Positions 42,701 to 49,689 of a stretch of 64,000 nt of DNA are shown here, piece by piece. Each line of letters begins with the position of its first letter. Position 1 is the stretch's first letter. Below the pieces are notes generated by a model. It had not been told where the DNA came from, did not search any database, and saw only the letters and a program-made list of their open reading frames with translations. Both the position numbers and the translations under genes were made by a program. Source of the stretch: JAXLWB01 sp046328715 (GTDB taxonomy: Bacteria > Chloroflexota > Anaerolineae > Caldilineales > Caldilineaceae). The stretch is from contig JAXLWB010000028.1 of the NCBI GenBank assembly GCA_046328715.1, positions 62,001 through 126,000 of the forward strand, read 5' to 3'.

Positions 42701-44182
42701 TTGATTCTGGAGCAACTGTCGCGTGTTGTAAATTATGACAACGCATCGATCATGTTGCTGGATGGTGAACTTCTACACTCGGTTGCCCGTCGCTCGATTC
42801 ACATGCCGGAGAGCGCGCCTTTCTCCATGCGCTTTGATTCTCTGCCGCACATCCGCCAGGTGGTTGAATTACGGACAGCACTGGTCATTGCCGATACACA
42901 AAATGACGAGCGTTGGATGAAACGATCGGGTAGTGAGAACATTCGCTGCTGGTTAGGTGTCCCTTTGGTGGTCGAAAACCGCACCATTGGTATGCTCAAC
43001 TTGAGCATCTCGTCGCCTGGGTATTACAACCCACGCCATCTATCGGTCACGACAGCCTTTGCTGCTCAGGCCGCAGTGGCGATCCAGAATGCAAATCTGT
43101 ATAGCCAGGCACAGACAGAGATCACCGAACGAAAGCGTGCTCAGGAAGAATTACAGATTGAGCGTGAGTCACTTGCAGAGAAAGTTGAACAACGTACTTT
43201 GGAACTTCGTACCGCAAATGGCGAGCTACGTAAGGCTCTGCAAGTGCGTGACGACTTCCTGGCAAATGTCAGCCACGAGTTACGCACGCCACTGACTGCT
43301 GTACTCATGCTCAGCGAATCGTTGCGTGAAGGCATCTATGGGCCGCTGCAACCCAAGCAGTTGGACATCCTAGAGCGGGTGCGACGCAATGGACGGCACT
43401 TGCTAGCATTGATCAACGATATCCTCGACCTTTCAAAGATTGAGTCGAGTAACTTTACACCAACTTTCACGACGGTTTCGGTGTCGAATGTTTGTCAAAA
43501 CAGCGTTCAGATGGTGCAAGAGGCGGCGAATGCCAAGAAGATCAAACTTCATCAACAGATCAGTGAGAATGTCTGCTTTATCACTGCTGATGAGCGCCGA
43601 CTAGCCCAAATTCTCATTAATCTGCTCAGCAATGCGATTAAGTTTACACCGGAGAATGGTGACGTAGGATTGGACGTGATTGGTGACAACGAGTCCAACT
43701 TCCTCTATTTCACAATTTGGGATACGGGGATTGGCATCAAGCCAGAAGACCAGGGTCGCCTCTTCCAACCCTTTGTCCAGCTTGATTCTCGGTTGACAAA
43801 GAAATATGAAGGAACCGGCTTGGGTTTGGCATTGGCCGATCAATTGGCACGCATGCACAATGGTAGCATTTCCGTAGAAAGCGAGATGGGCAAAGGCAGC
43901 CGATTTACAGTCAAGATTCCTTGGCAGGCAAACGATCAGGTTGTTCCTGCACCAGAACCGCCCAGTGAGGAACCAGAGAATCTGTTGGAAAGCTTTGCCC
44001 GTGAAGCACTTGAGGCGGCCACGACTGCTATCATCCCCACCACCATCAAACGTAATGGAAATGGCAGCGAGCACAGGAACGGTCAAAAGAATTCAGAACG
44101 TCTACCGGCTGAGCTGCCAGCCAATGGTGTCGCCGATCTTTCGAAGGTGTTTCTCCACTCGAATGGTGTCAGTGCAGATTGA
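39737..44182 (+). CDS. Giant membrane sensor: GGDEF + HD-GYP + GAF + histidine kinase
   Basis: A 1,481-residue fusion. Residues about 1-215 form a six- or seven-helix membrane module, then a GGDEF domain (GGEEF at 304-308, intact). A polar linker (about 390-515) leads to a second membrane module (about 515-735) of similar layout. Next is an HD-GYP domain (HD at 815-816, GYP at 876-878 in GKGYPDG, intact). A GAF domain (about 965-1130), a coiled coil and a histidine kinase follow: His1180 in SHELRTP, then NLLSNAIKF, DTGIGI and GTGLGLA. It should make and break cyclic di-GMP and phosphorylate an unknown regulator. There is no receiver domain. Confidence 0.93.
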   Translation: MQKLAFKAQLYIIATLALGGSMLLLSLAKLHPSNLWLLLILCALAAMAQILKVEGTTNRSSYQISWSVYGFSFVLLGAPETILVILVAHLADWLWHQYQWYIQSFNVASYVVVVSIAKMILDGVSSGAGSATQVNSVVGFMAAGICFTLLNHFMVGMALYLARGERFSQSGVFNLLTLMIDFITFSMGATAAYIWIVNPYAVILILSPLYLIYTTLRVPALEHQTRTDPKTGLYNARYFGEALASELGRANRFRRPLTIVMADVDHLRTINNTYGHLAGDIVLRMLSEQLQCHVKEFDIVGRFGGEEFAILLPETNLQQALPRIEKIRAKIEKMKVDVPTSVAPISVTMSFGVAEREHQDQTADELLHCADLAMYEAKATSRNRVCYYTYGNVNSYTSSSNASDKTSQPVIEPLTEQAALGMMQTDQTPIIESKVAKQPTEPVLERILSAKTPPAALNSVRMSAPSQLPMVAVPNTQTKAAAKQTASNEPAPLTKYVPRQKPAGVSAKSGLAKAPPAWWLSTYIITVALAACLVLAFSGNPAGIIDWKGIFAFAALAFVAEWLGIEIYADNVAVSTSVAPLIAAACIFGVQGALVLSLALAVAPLMKYHSPLNRFVFNTSNHLLAGLLAANFVILTGMNFGPNPGIGSILVLLAATLINYLATTVLLSVALILDSGQSFRQVWTERFGWLWPYYGALGAIAYALAIGYLNSGIVGVVVILIPLLMIRLSQNQYVRRTEGIVSQLRSANDELTKRTQEIAAMNDGLIQALAQASDLRDPHVHGHSQHVARYAVMIANELRLPESKVNIIRQAGLLHDIGKIGIPETILFKPTRLTEEEFAIIKQHVTLGAALVEGIESLQHLAPFIRHHHERIDGKGYPDGLAADQIPLEARIINAADAIEAMASDRPYQKARSAQDIIHELHQKSGTQFDPMVVDAFLKIIEREGESFIVNSASLTRSHLHTEYELTETLLRVAGSINSSLDQQRVLDLILEQLSRVVNYDNASIMLLDGELLHSVARRSIHMPESAPFSMRFDSLPHIRQVVELRTALVIADTQNDERWMKRSGSENIRCWLGVPLVVENRTIGMLNLSISSPGYYNPRHLSVTTAFAAQAAVAIQNANLYSQAQTEITERKRAQEELQIERESLAEKVEQRTLELRTANGELRKALQVRDDFLANVSHELRTPLTAVLMLSESLREGIYGPLQPKQLDILERVRRNGRHLLALINDILDLSKIESSNFTPTFTTVSVSNVCQNSVQMVQEAANAKKIKLHQQISENVCFITADERRLAQILINLLSNAIKFTPENGDVGLDVIGDNESNFLYFTIWDTGIGIKPEDQGRLFQPFVQLDSRLTKKYEGTGLGLALADQLARMHNGSISVESEMGKGSRFTVKIPWQANDQVVPAPEPPSEEPENLLESFAREALEAATTAIIPTTIKRNGNGSEHRNGQKNSERLPAELPANGVADLSKVFLHSNGVSAD

Positions 44183-44190
44183 TAATATAT

Positions 44191-44239
44191 CAAGCGTGAT
44201 GCGTGAATTGCTATCGAAAATTTACGCATCACGCTTCAT
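44191..44239. repeat. CGTGAA palindrome family, copy 2
   Basis: Arms CAAGCGTGATGCGTGAATT and TTTACGCATCACGCTTCAT with CTATCGAAAA between them. It separates the giant sensor from the convergent recJ gene and is positioned as a bidirectional transcript end. Confidence 0.8.
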
Positions 44240-44241
44240 TT

Positions 44242-45999
44242 CTATTCGGCGACTCGCATGTCCTGAAGATTGAGCTGTAAACTGCGGTTGCCATTCCACT
44301 CATTTGACTCAAGTGTAAAGACGATATCCAGCAGGCTACCCTTGGCGAGCCATTTGGCGCGACTTCCTTGTTGGAAGGCTACAGCATCCAGTACCTTGCC
44401 CGGGGGGGCCTGTTTCTCTGTCGGAACGCTCTCTAGCCCCAGTCTGACATGTTTCCCCTGTCCGATCATGCGTGACTCAACGACTCGCACGCGCCGCGCC
44501 AGCAGCACCGGTTGCGGATTCTCCTGACCAGTTGGTTCCAGGCGGCTAAATTGTTCGAGTAATCCCCAATTCAACTGATCGAACTTTATCTCGGCATCAA
44601 TATCCAGCGTTGGGCGCAGCTCGCTCATCGATCCTAACTGCTGTGCCGCCACCTGTCGTATTTCATGGGCAAACACAGGAATCAATTCACTCTTGATTGT
44701 GAAGCCTGCCGCTCGTGTATGGCCACCATGACGAACAAGCAGCGAGCTCACCTGGTCGAGAGCGGCGCTGATATCAAACTCGTGAATGCTGCGCGCGCTG
44801 CCATGGGATTCAACATCGCCTTGTTCAATGACGATAGTGGGGCGGTAAAAGCGTTCGGTTAACTTTCCTGCTACTAGCCCTACGATTCCTGGCTCGAAAT
44901 TCTGGCTATGAACGATATAGATCGCTGGATCGTCACCCATCTGTGCCGCAACTTGGGCCTCGGCTTCGGCTTGGGCCTCGGTGGTCAAGTTTTGCCGTCG
45001 CTGGTTGAGTGATTCAAGCGTAGTTGCCAAAAGATAGGCATTGGCTTCGTCTCTTGCGCGCAGAAGCTCATAGGCTGTGGTTGCTTTATCGAGTCGACCG
45101 GCGGCATTGATACGCGGTGCCAAACGAAACGAGATGGCAGCCGTGTCAACCGACCCATGGCGCAGATCAGCCTGTTGCATCAGGGCACGCAATCCCAAAC
45201 GCGGCAGCGGTTGATTGATCTGCTGTAGGCCGCGATGGACGAGCGAACGATTTTCGCCCAATAAGGGCATCATATCGGCAACCGTACCCAATGCCACCAA
45301 ATCGAGCAACTGGGTCTCGATCAGTTCCGCCTCTTCGCCTTTGATCCGGCTCCACTTTTGTTGTGCTACTGCACGCAGAACTGCCTGTGCCAGACGATAA
45401 GCGACGCCCACGCCTGCCAGCCGATCAAATTTGCTGGGGCAATCGGCGCGACGGGGGTTAATCACCGCAAGCGCAGGCGGTAACTCCGGGCCAACGGTGT
45501 GATGGTCTGTGATAATGACATCCAGGCCACAAGTAAGCGCATGACGAACCTCTGCGATGCTGCGGATCCCACAGTCCACGGTGACCAGCAGTTTGGCCTT
45601 GCCAGCAATCCGTGAGATCGCCTCGACGTTGAGCCCATAGCCTTCATCAAAGCGGTCTGGAATATACGGACCGACACGCCCACCAGCCATCTGTAGCGCG
45701 GTGACTAACAACGCCGTCGAGGCTACGCCATCGGCATCAAAGTCGCCATAGACACAAATCGTTTCACCCTTTTCAATTGCCCGCACGATGCGTTGTACGG
45801 CCTGTGCCATATCGCGCATCCGGTATGGATTTTCCTTGATGGCATCAGCATGAGTTAGAAATTCCTGAATGGCTTCCACACTGCGCAGGCCACGGTTGTA
45901 GAGCACTTGCGTCAGTAATTCGTTTTCGGGCACCGCATTGAGAAAAGCACGGGGCGCAACAGGCAAAAGGTTCCAATTTTTGAGGGCACTTAGTGACAT
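44242..45999 (-). CDS. recJ: Single-stranded-DNA-specific exonuclease RecJ
   Basis: A 585-residue RecJ starting at ATG 45999 (MSLSALKNW); an in-frame GTG at 46026 is possible. The DHH domain motifs are YGDFDADGVAS (about 80-90), TVDCGIRS (about 140-147) and DHHTVGPELPPALAVINPRR (about 160-179). The DHHA1 domain carries RHGGHTRAAGF (about 408-418), and the C-terminal OB fold ends NLQDMRVAE. It degrades single-stranded DNA 5' to 3' in recombination and mismatch repair. All metal-binding acids are present. Monocistronic and convergent with the giant sensor gene. Confidence 0.95.
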   Translation of the reverse strand: MSLSALKNWNLLPVAPRAFLNAVPENELLTQVLYNRGLRSVEAIQEFLTHADAIKENPYRMRDMAQAVQRIVRAIEKGETICVYGDFDADGVASTALLVTALQMAGGRVGPYIPDRFDEGYGLNVEAISRIAGKAKLLVTVDCGIRSIAEVRHALTCGLDVIITDHHTVGPELPPALAVINPRRADCPSKFDRLAGVGVAYRLAQAVLRAVAQQKWSRIKGEEAELIETQLLDLVALGTVADMMPLLGENRSLVHRGLQQINQPLPRLGLRALMQQADLRHGSVDTAAISFRLAPRINAAGRLDKATTAYELLRARDEANAYLLATTLESLNQRRQNLTTEAQAEAEAQVAAQMGDDPAIYIVHSQNFEPGIVGLVAGKLTERFYRPTIVIEQGDVESHGSARSIHEFDISAALDQVSSLLVRHGGHTRAAGFTIKSELIPVFAHEIRQVAAQQLGSMSELRPTLDIDAEIKFDQLNWGLLEQFSRLEPTGQENPQPVLLARRVRVVESRMIGQGKHVRLGLESVPTEKQAPPGKVLDAVAFQQGSRAKWLAKGSLLDIVFTLESNEWNGNRSLQLNLQDMRVAE

Positions 46000-46171
46000 G
46001 GTTTCGGAGCTGTTTAAACGTTTCACTTCACTTGCACAATCAATTTATACTAACGGTTGCTACCTTCCGCATCGATTCAAAATGGTCAGTTTTGATCGGT
46101 TGGACTGGCTCGCACGCAAGTCCTAATTTTATCATAGATCCACATCAGACAAGATAATCGGAGAAAAGACA

Positions 46172-46606
46172 ATGAAAACAGCAACAATTGTATTGCTCGC
46201 AGTGCTGCTGATCTCAGCCTGTACCAGTGTGCCACAGACAATTCATGTGGTGGAGCGCGCCACGAGCGACGTTGTCACCGACACTGGTGCAACCGGTGAT
46301 TCGGTGGGTGACATCCTCACCTTTGCCAATCAGCTCTATGATGCTACCAACGAGAACTCCATCGGCACCGACAATGGCTACTGTTTCCGTACGGTGGTCG
46401 CCTCCACTTGGGAGTGTAATTGGACCATCACGCTGGAGGAAGGACAGATTACCGTTGAGGGGCCATTTTTTGATGCCGCTGACTCTGCTTTGGCCATTAC
46501 CGGCGGCACCGGTGCCTATAAGAACGCCCGCGGCGAAATGCAACTCAAAGCACGCAACGCAGAGGGGACCGAGTTCGACTTTATCTATGAGATCTACCGC
46601 TATTGA
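46172..46606 (+). CDS. Lipoprotein with allene oxide cyclase/dirigent-like barrel
   Basis: A 144-residue lipoprotein: a hydrophobic signal and lipobox LLISAC (Cys17), then a small beta-barrel. The pattern VGDILTFANQLYDATN, TDNGYCFRTV, EGQITVEGPFF and ITGGTGAYKNARGEMQL is the layout of the AOC-like/dirigent barrel. In plants such barrels steer radical or cyclisation chemistry. In bacteria the role of these exported versions is unknown. The two later cysteines (about 71 and 81) may form a disulfide. It has a GGAG ribosome binding site upstream and is followed by the promoter-like region for the next lipoprotein. Confidence 0.8.
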   Translation: MKTATIVLLAVLLISACTSVPQTIHVVERATSDVVTDTGATGDSVGDILTFANQLYDATNENSIGTDNGYCFRTVVASTWECNWTITLEEGQITVEGPFFDAADSALAITGGTGAYKNARGEMQLKARNAEGTEFDFIYEIYRY

Positions 46607-46616
46607 TGAAAAAAAA

Positions 46617-46671
46617 CTTCATAATGACTTCATTGGGGCTTCATCTGCAAATGCTATGATATTCCTATACT
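46617..46671 (+). promoter_or_regulatory. Three 11-bp-spaced CTTCAT repeats next to a TATACT -10
   Basis: CTTCAT occurs at 46617, 46628 and 46639, exactly 11 bp apart. A TATACT at 46666-46671 lies 17 bp downstream of a -35 position (about 46643-46648) that overlaps the end of the third repeat. Eleven-bp direct repeats overlapping the -35 are the classic binding site of OmpR/PhoB-type activators. The site precedes the four-cysteine lipoprotein gene, and an OmpR-type regulator is encoded 5.6 kb downstream. Confidence 0.6.
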
Positions 46672-46845
46672 GGTTATAGCGATGCTTTGCATTCAGTAAT
46701 ACTTTTTAAACCGCAAAAAGTGCTACTTAATGACGACCGCTACTATATTTACTTTTGCAAAAATGGGACCAGCGCCTTTTCCCGTCATTTCTTTTGTCGG
46801 GCAGAAAGTGCCGATCCCATTGCAGATTGGAGAGGATGAAAGATT

Positions 46846-47838
46846 ATGAATTGGAAAGTGCTTTTATCGATCGCTGGAAAGCAACTCGTTCCCACAGCTC
46901 GGCTTGGCCAACCTACAGCGCTCATGGCCTCAATCGTCGTTGCTACCCTGATTTTGACCGCTTGTGGTAACGCTGCCCCCACTTCAGAAAGCAATAGCAC
47001 CGATGCCGCCCAAGGCAGCACAGGCGCTGTGGACCAACAGAGTGGCACCCCGCAGGACGCTGCCCTTGGTACTGAAGAGTTTGGCATGACCAAACAACAA
47101 CTGGTGGAGAATATCGAAGCGGTCGAAGCAAAGATTGCTCAATGTATGCACGATGCTGGCTTTGAGTACGTCGCGGTTGATTACGACACAGCGCGCAAAG
47201 GCATGACTTCGGACAAATCGATGCCTGGGGTCAGCGATGAACAATACATTGCCCAATACGGCTATGGCATTTCGACACTCTACACCGGGCTCCCTCCCCA
47301 GGCCGCAGATGACAACACGCCTGCAAAAATCGGGCTTGGACAGCAGAATGTCGATATCTACAATAAGCTTTCCGACGCAGACAAAGTTGCTTATACCCGC
47401 ACCCTACTCGGGCAGAACACCGATGCAACCTTTGCAGTGACGCTGGAACTCGAGGATTTCTCGCGCACGGGTGGTTGCACACGCAAGGCCGTAGAGCAGG
47501 TCTTTACCGAGGATCAACTGAAGGCTACTTATCTGAATCCGCTCGATGCGCGCATTGAACAAGATCCACGCATGCTCGCTGCCGTGGCCCAGTTTGCCGA
47601 CTGCCTGCGCAAGGATGGTTTCAATTACAACCACCCGGACGAGATCGAGAGCGAGATCAAGAAGCGACTTGATGCCATCACCAATGGTGCGCCGGTCGAT
47701 ACTTTGTCGCCGGATGCGAAGGCGGCGCTGACCGAACTTCAAGGTGAGGAAAAGGCAGTGGCTGTGGCGGCCACGAAATGTGCTGAGGAAATTATTGAAC
47801 CAGTCCATACCCAAATTGAGCGTGAGTTGGCAAAGTGA
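46846..47838 (+). CDS. Four-cysteine lipoprotein of unknown function
   Basis: A 330-residue lipoprotein with a long N-terminal leader and lipobox ILTAC (Cys40), followed by a Ser/Thr/Gln-rich linker. The mature part has four cysteines (100, 211, 253 and 312). Two lie in similar motifs, CMHDAGF and CLRKDGF, resembling the CM(R)xxG(F/V) segments of actinobacterial lipoproteins beside ABC exporters. Most of the protein is predicted helical and charged. It precedes the peptidoglycan-binding adaptor and MacB genes and probably acts with them at the outer face of the membrane. A repeat-filled gap of 342 bp follows before the adaptor gene. Confidence 0.8.
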   Translation: MNWKVLLSIAGKQLVPTARLGQPTALMASIVVATLILTACGNAAPTSESNSTDAAQGSTGAVDQQSGTPQDAALGTEEFGMTKQQLVENIEAVEAKIAQCMHDAGFEYVAVDYDTARKGMTSDKSMPGVSDEQYIAQYGYGISTLYTGLPPQAADDNTPAKIGLGQQNVDIYNKLSDADKVAYTRTLLGQNTDATFAVTLELEDFSRTGGCTRKAVEQVFTEDQLKATYLNPLDARIEQDPRMLAAVAQFADCLRKDGFNYNHPDEIESEIKKRLDAITNGAPVDTLSPDAKAALTELQGEEKAVAVAATKCAEEIIEPVHTQIERELAK

Positions 47839-48180
47839 GGAGTATGCCAACCCTACCCTAACCCTCACTGCCATGAAGGTAAGATTTTGCGTAGAGGCGG
47901 TTCGTAACCGCCAGTCTTCTGGTGAATCATAGGGAGGCGGTTGCAAACCGCCTCTACGGTACACCCAAATGTGCTTATCTTACTGGCAGTGACCCTAACT
48001 TTCCTCTGTTAAGGGGATAACCGTGACGGGACAGCTCCCATTTGAACTTCTGCCGCAAACCTAAATCCTTCTCTTGACAGTTCCCTCCCTGAAGCCGGGG
48101 AGGGTTAGGGTAAGGTTGGTAATTATAATTTGCTCCTACAACTTGCTTCCTGCATCTTGTATCGCTCATGAAAGGTCCGT
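47839..48180. other. 342-bp intergenic region filled by nested repeats
   Basis: The spacer between the lipoprotein and the adaptor gene is almost entirely the nested palindrome at 47847-48119. The last 60 bp contain ACTTGCTTCCTGCATCTTGT, related to words near 18650-18690. No gene is seen. Confidence 0.6.
47847..48119. repeat. Triple-nested palindrome; CCCTAACCCTC element copy E with inserts
   Basis: Outer arms CCAACCCTACCCTAACCCTC (47847-47866) and GAGGGTTAGGGTAAGGTTGG (48100-48119) match at 19 of 20 positions. Inside lies a second inverted pair, TCACTGCCATGAAGGTAAG (47865) and CTTATCTTACTGGCAGTGA (47974-47992). Inside that lies a third, GTAGAGGCGGTT (47891-47902) and AACCGCCTCTAC (47946-47957). 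The structure suggests repeats inserted into repeats. Confidence 0.85.
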
Positions 48181-49689
48181 ATGAGCAGAAAACGTATCAT
48201 TAACCTTTTTCTACTGCTTGCCTTGATGGTCCTGATTTCGGTCGGGAGCTGGATCGCTGGTTCACGCATTGTCTCGCCCGCCGAAGCTGCGGCTCGTACC
48301 GCACCACCGACCCCTTCCCCGATTCTAGTGCCAGTCGAAAAGCGTATGTTGACCTCCGACATTGTGACGCGTGGCACATCGCGCTATGGGCTGCCCCAAT
48401 CCATCTCGATTGTTCCTTCGGCTTTGAAGAGCAACGTAGAAATCATCACGACCCTGCCCCTTCGCAATGCCCAGATCAATGAGGGCGATAAATTGCTCAC
48501 AGCCTCGGGACGGCCGGTTTTGGTCTTGCAGGGTAATGTACCTGCCTACCGGGATTTAACCCCTGGCATTTCCGGTGATGATGTGCGCCAGTTTGAAGAA
48601 GCGCTACATCGTTTGGGGTATGGCACAGGAGAGGTGGATGGGACTTTTGATGAGAAGACGAGTGATGCGGTGGGGCAGTGGTATAAGGATGCAGGCTGGG
48701 AACCCTTTGGCCCGACTGCCACGCAGCTTACCGCGATCCGCACCCTAGAACAGGATTTGGCGGTGGCGCAAAACAATAAACTGGCCGCCGATGACGCAGT
48801 TGCCTCGGCACATCTGACGATGGATGCAGCACGCGAAAGTGCTGATAGCGCTGACTTGGCTGCCACTGCCGATGTCGAGACCAAAACTCGTTTTCGTGAT
48901 CGTGTCGCTGGCGATCCTACCCTTTCTGCCGAAGATCGTGCCAATGCCGAATCGGCCTTGGCGGTAGCCAAGGCCACGCAGGCTGCCACCCATTCTACGG
49001 GCGAAGCCTCGGTGCAAACGGCTGTCGATGCGCTGAAAGCTGCTGAGCGTCAGGCCAAACTCACTGCGGATATTGTCACCCGCAGCGAGGCCGATCTTGC
49101 TCAGGCGAAGAGCAAGGTTGGTGTGCAAGTACCCTCGGATGAGATCGTCTTTATTCCTTCCTTACCTGTGCGTGTTGAACGGATTGATGCCACAGTAGGT
49201 GGACAGTCCAGTGGTCCGGTGCTTGCCGTTACCAATAACCAACTGGTCATCGACGCTGCGTTGCCTTTGGCCGAAGCGCCGCTGGTGCAGACCGGAATGA
49301 AGGTTGAGATCGACGAGCCTGACCTCGGTATCAAAACGACTGGCGTGGTTAACTTGATCGCTGATACACCCGGAACTTCGGGTGCCGACGGCTATCATAT
49401 TCACTTTGAATCCAGCGTCGATAATGCCACAAACTCGATGGCTGGCGTATCCTTGCGCCTGACCATCCCGGTCAAATCGACGGGTGGTGAGGTGCTGACT
49501 GTTCCTATCAGTGCAATTACACTTGCCGCAGACGGTACCTCCCGCATTCAGGTCAGCAATAAGGACGCATTGACAACCGTGGTAGTCGAGCCTGGCTTAT
49601 CTGCCAATGGGTTTGTCGAGGTAAAGCCGGTATCCGGCACATTGGAGTCGGGGCAGTTGGTCTTGGTTGGTTTTGAGAATGCACAATGA
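48181..49689 (+). CDS. Peptidoglycan-binding periplasmic adaptor of an ABC exporter
   Basis: A 502-residue membrane-anchored adaptor. An N-terminal helix (NLFLLLALMVLISVGSWIAG, about 7-26) is followed by a beta region with RGTSRYGLPQSI, and a peptidoglycan-binding fold at about 120-165 (GDDVRQFEEALHRLGYGTGEVDG-like region, with DEKTSDAVGQWY). A long coiled-coil hairpin (about 180-315, rich in Ala, Glu and Asp) and a beta-barrel with a membrane-proximal domain (about 320-502) complete it. This matches actinobacterial adaptors beside MacB-type ABC exporters. It should link the exporter to the cell wall. Its stop overlaps the MacB ATG as ATGA. Confidence 0.88.
   Translation: MSRKRIINLFLLLALMVLISVGSWIAGSRIVSPAEAAARTAPPTPSPILVPVEKRMLTSDIVTRGTSRYGLPQSISIVPSALKSNVEIITTLPLRNAQINEGDKLLTASGRPVLVLQGNVPAYRDLTPGISGDDVRQFEEALHRLGYGTGEVDGTFDEKTSDAVGQWYKDAGWEPFGPTATQLTAIRTLEQDLAVAQNNKLAADDAVASAHLTMDAARESADSADLAATADVETKTRFRDRVAGDPTLSAEDRANAESALAVAKATQAATHSTGEASVQTAVDALKAAERQAKLTADIVTRSEADLAQAKSKVGVQVPSDEIVFIPSLPVRVERIDATVGGQSSGPVLAVTNNQLVIDAALPLAEAPLVQTGMKVEIDEPDLGIKTTGVVNLIADTPGTSGADGYHIHFESSVDNATNSMAGVSLRLTIPVKSTGGEVLTVPISAITLAADGTSRIQVSNKDALTTVVVEPGLSANGFVEVKPVSGTLESGQLVLVGFENAQ

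Noticed and set aside
47404..47964. A minus-strand open frame over the four-cysteine lipoprotein gene and the repeats
   Set aside because: It runs through palindromic repeat DNA and has no recognisable protein features.
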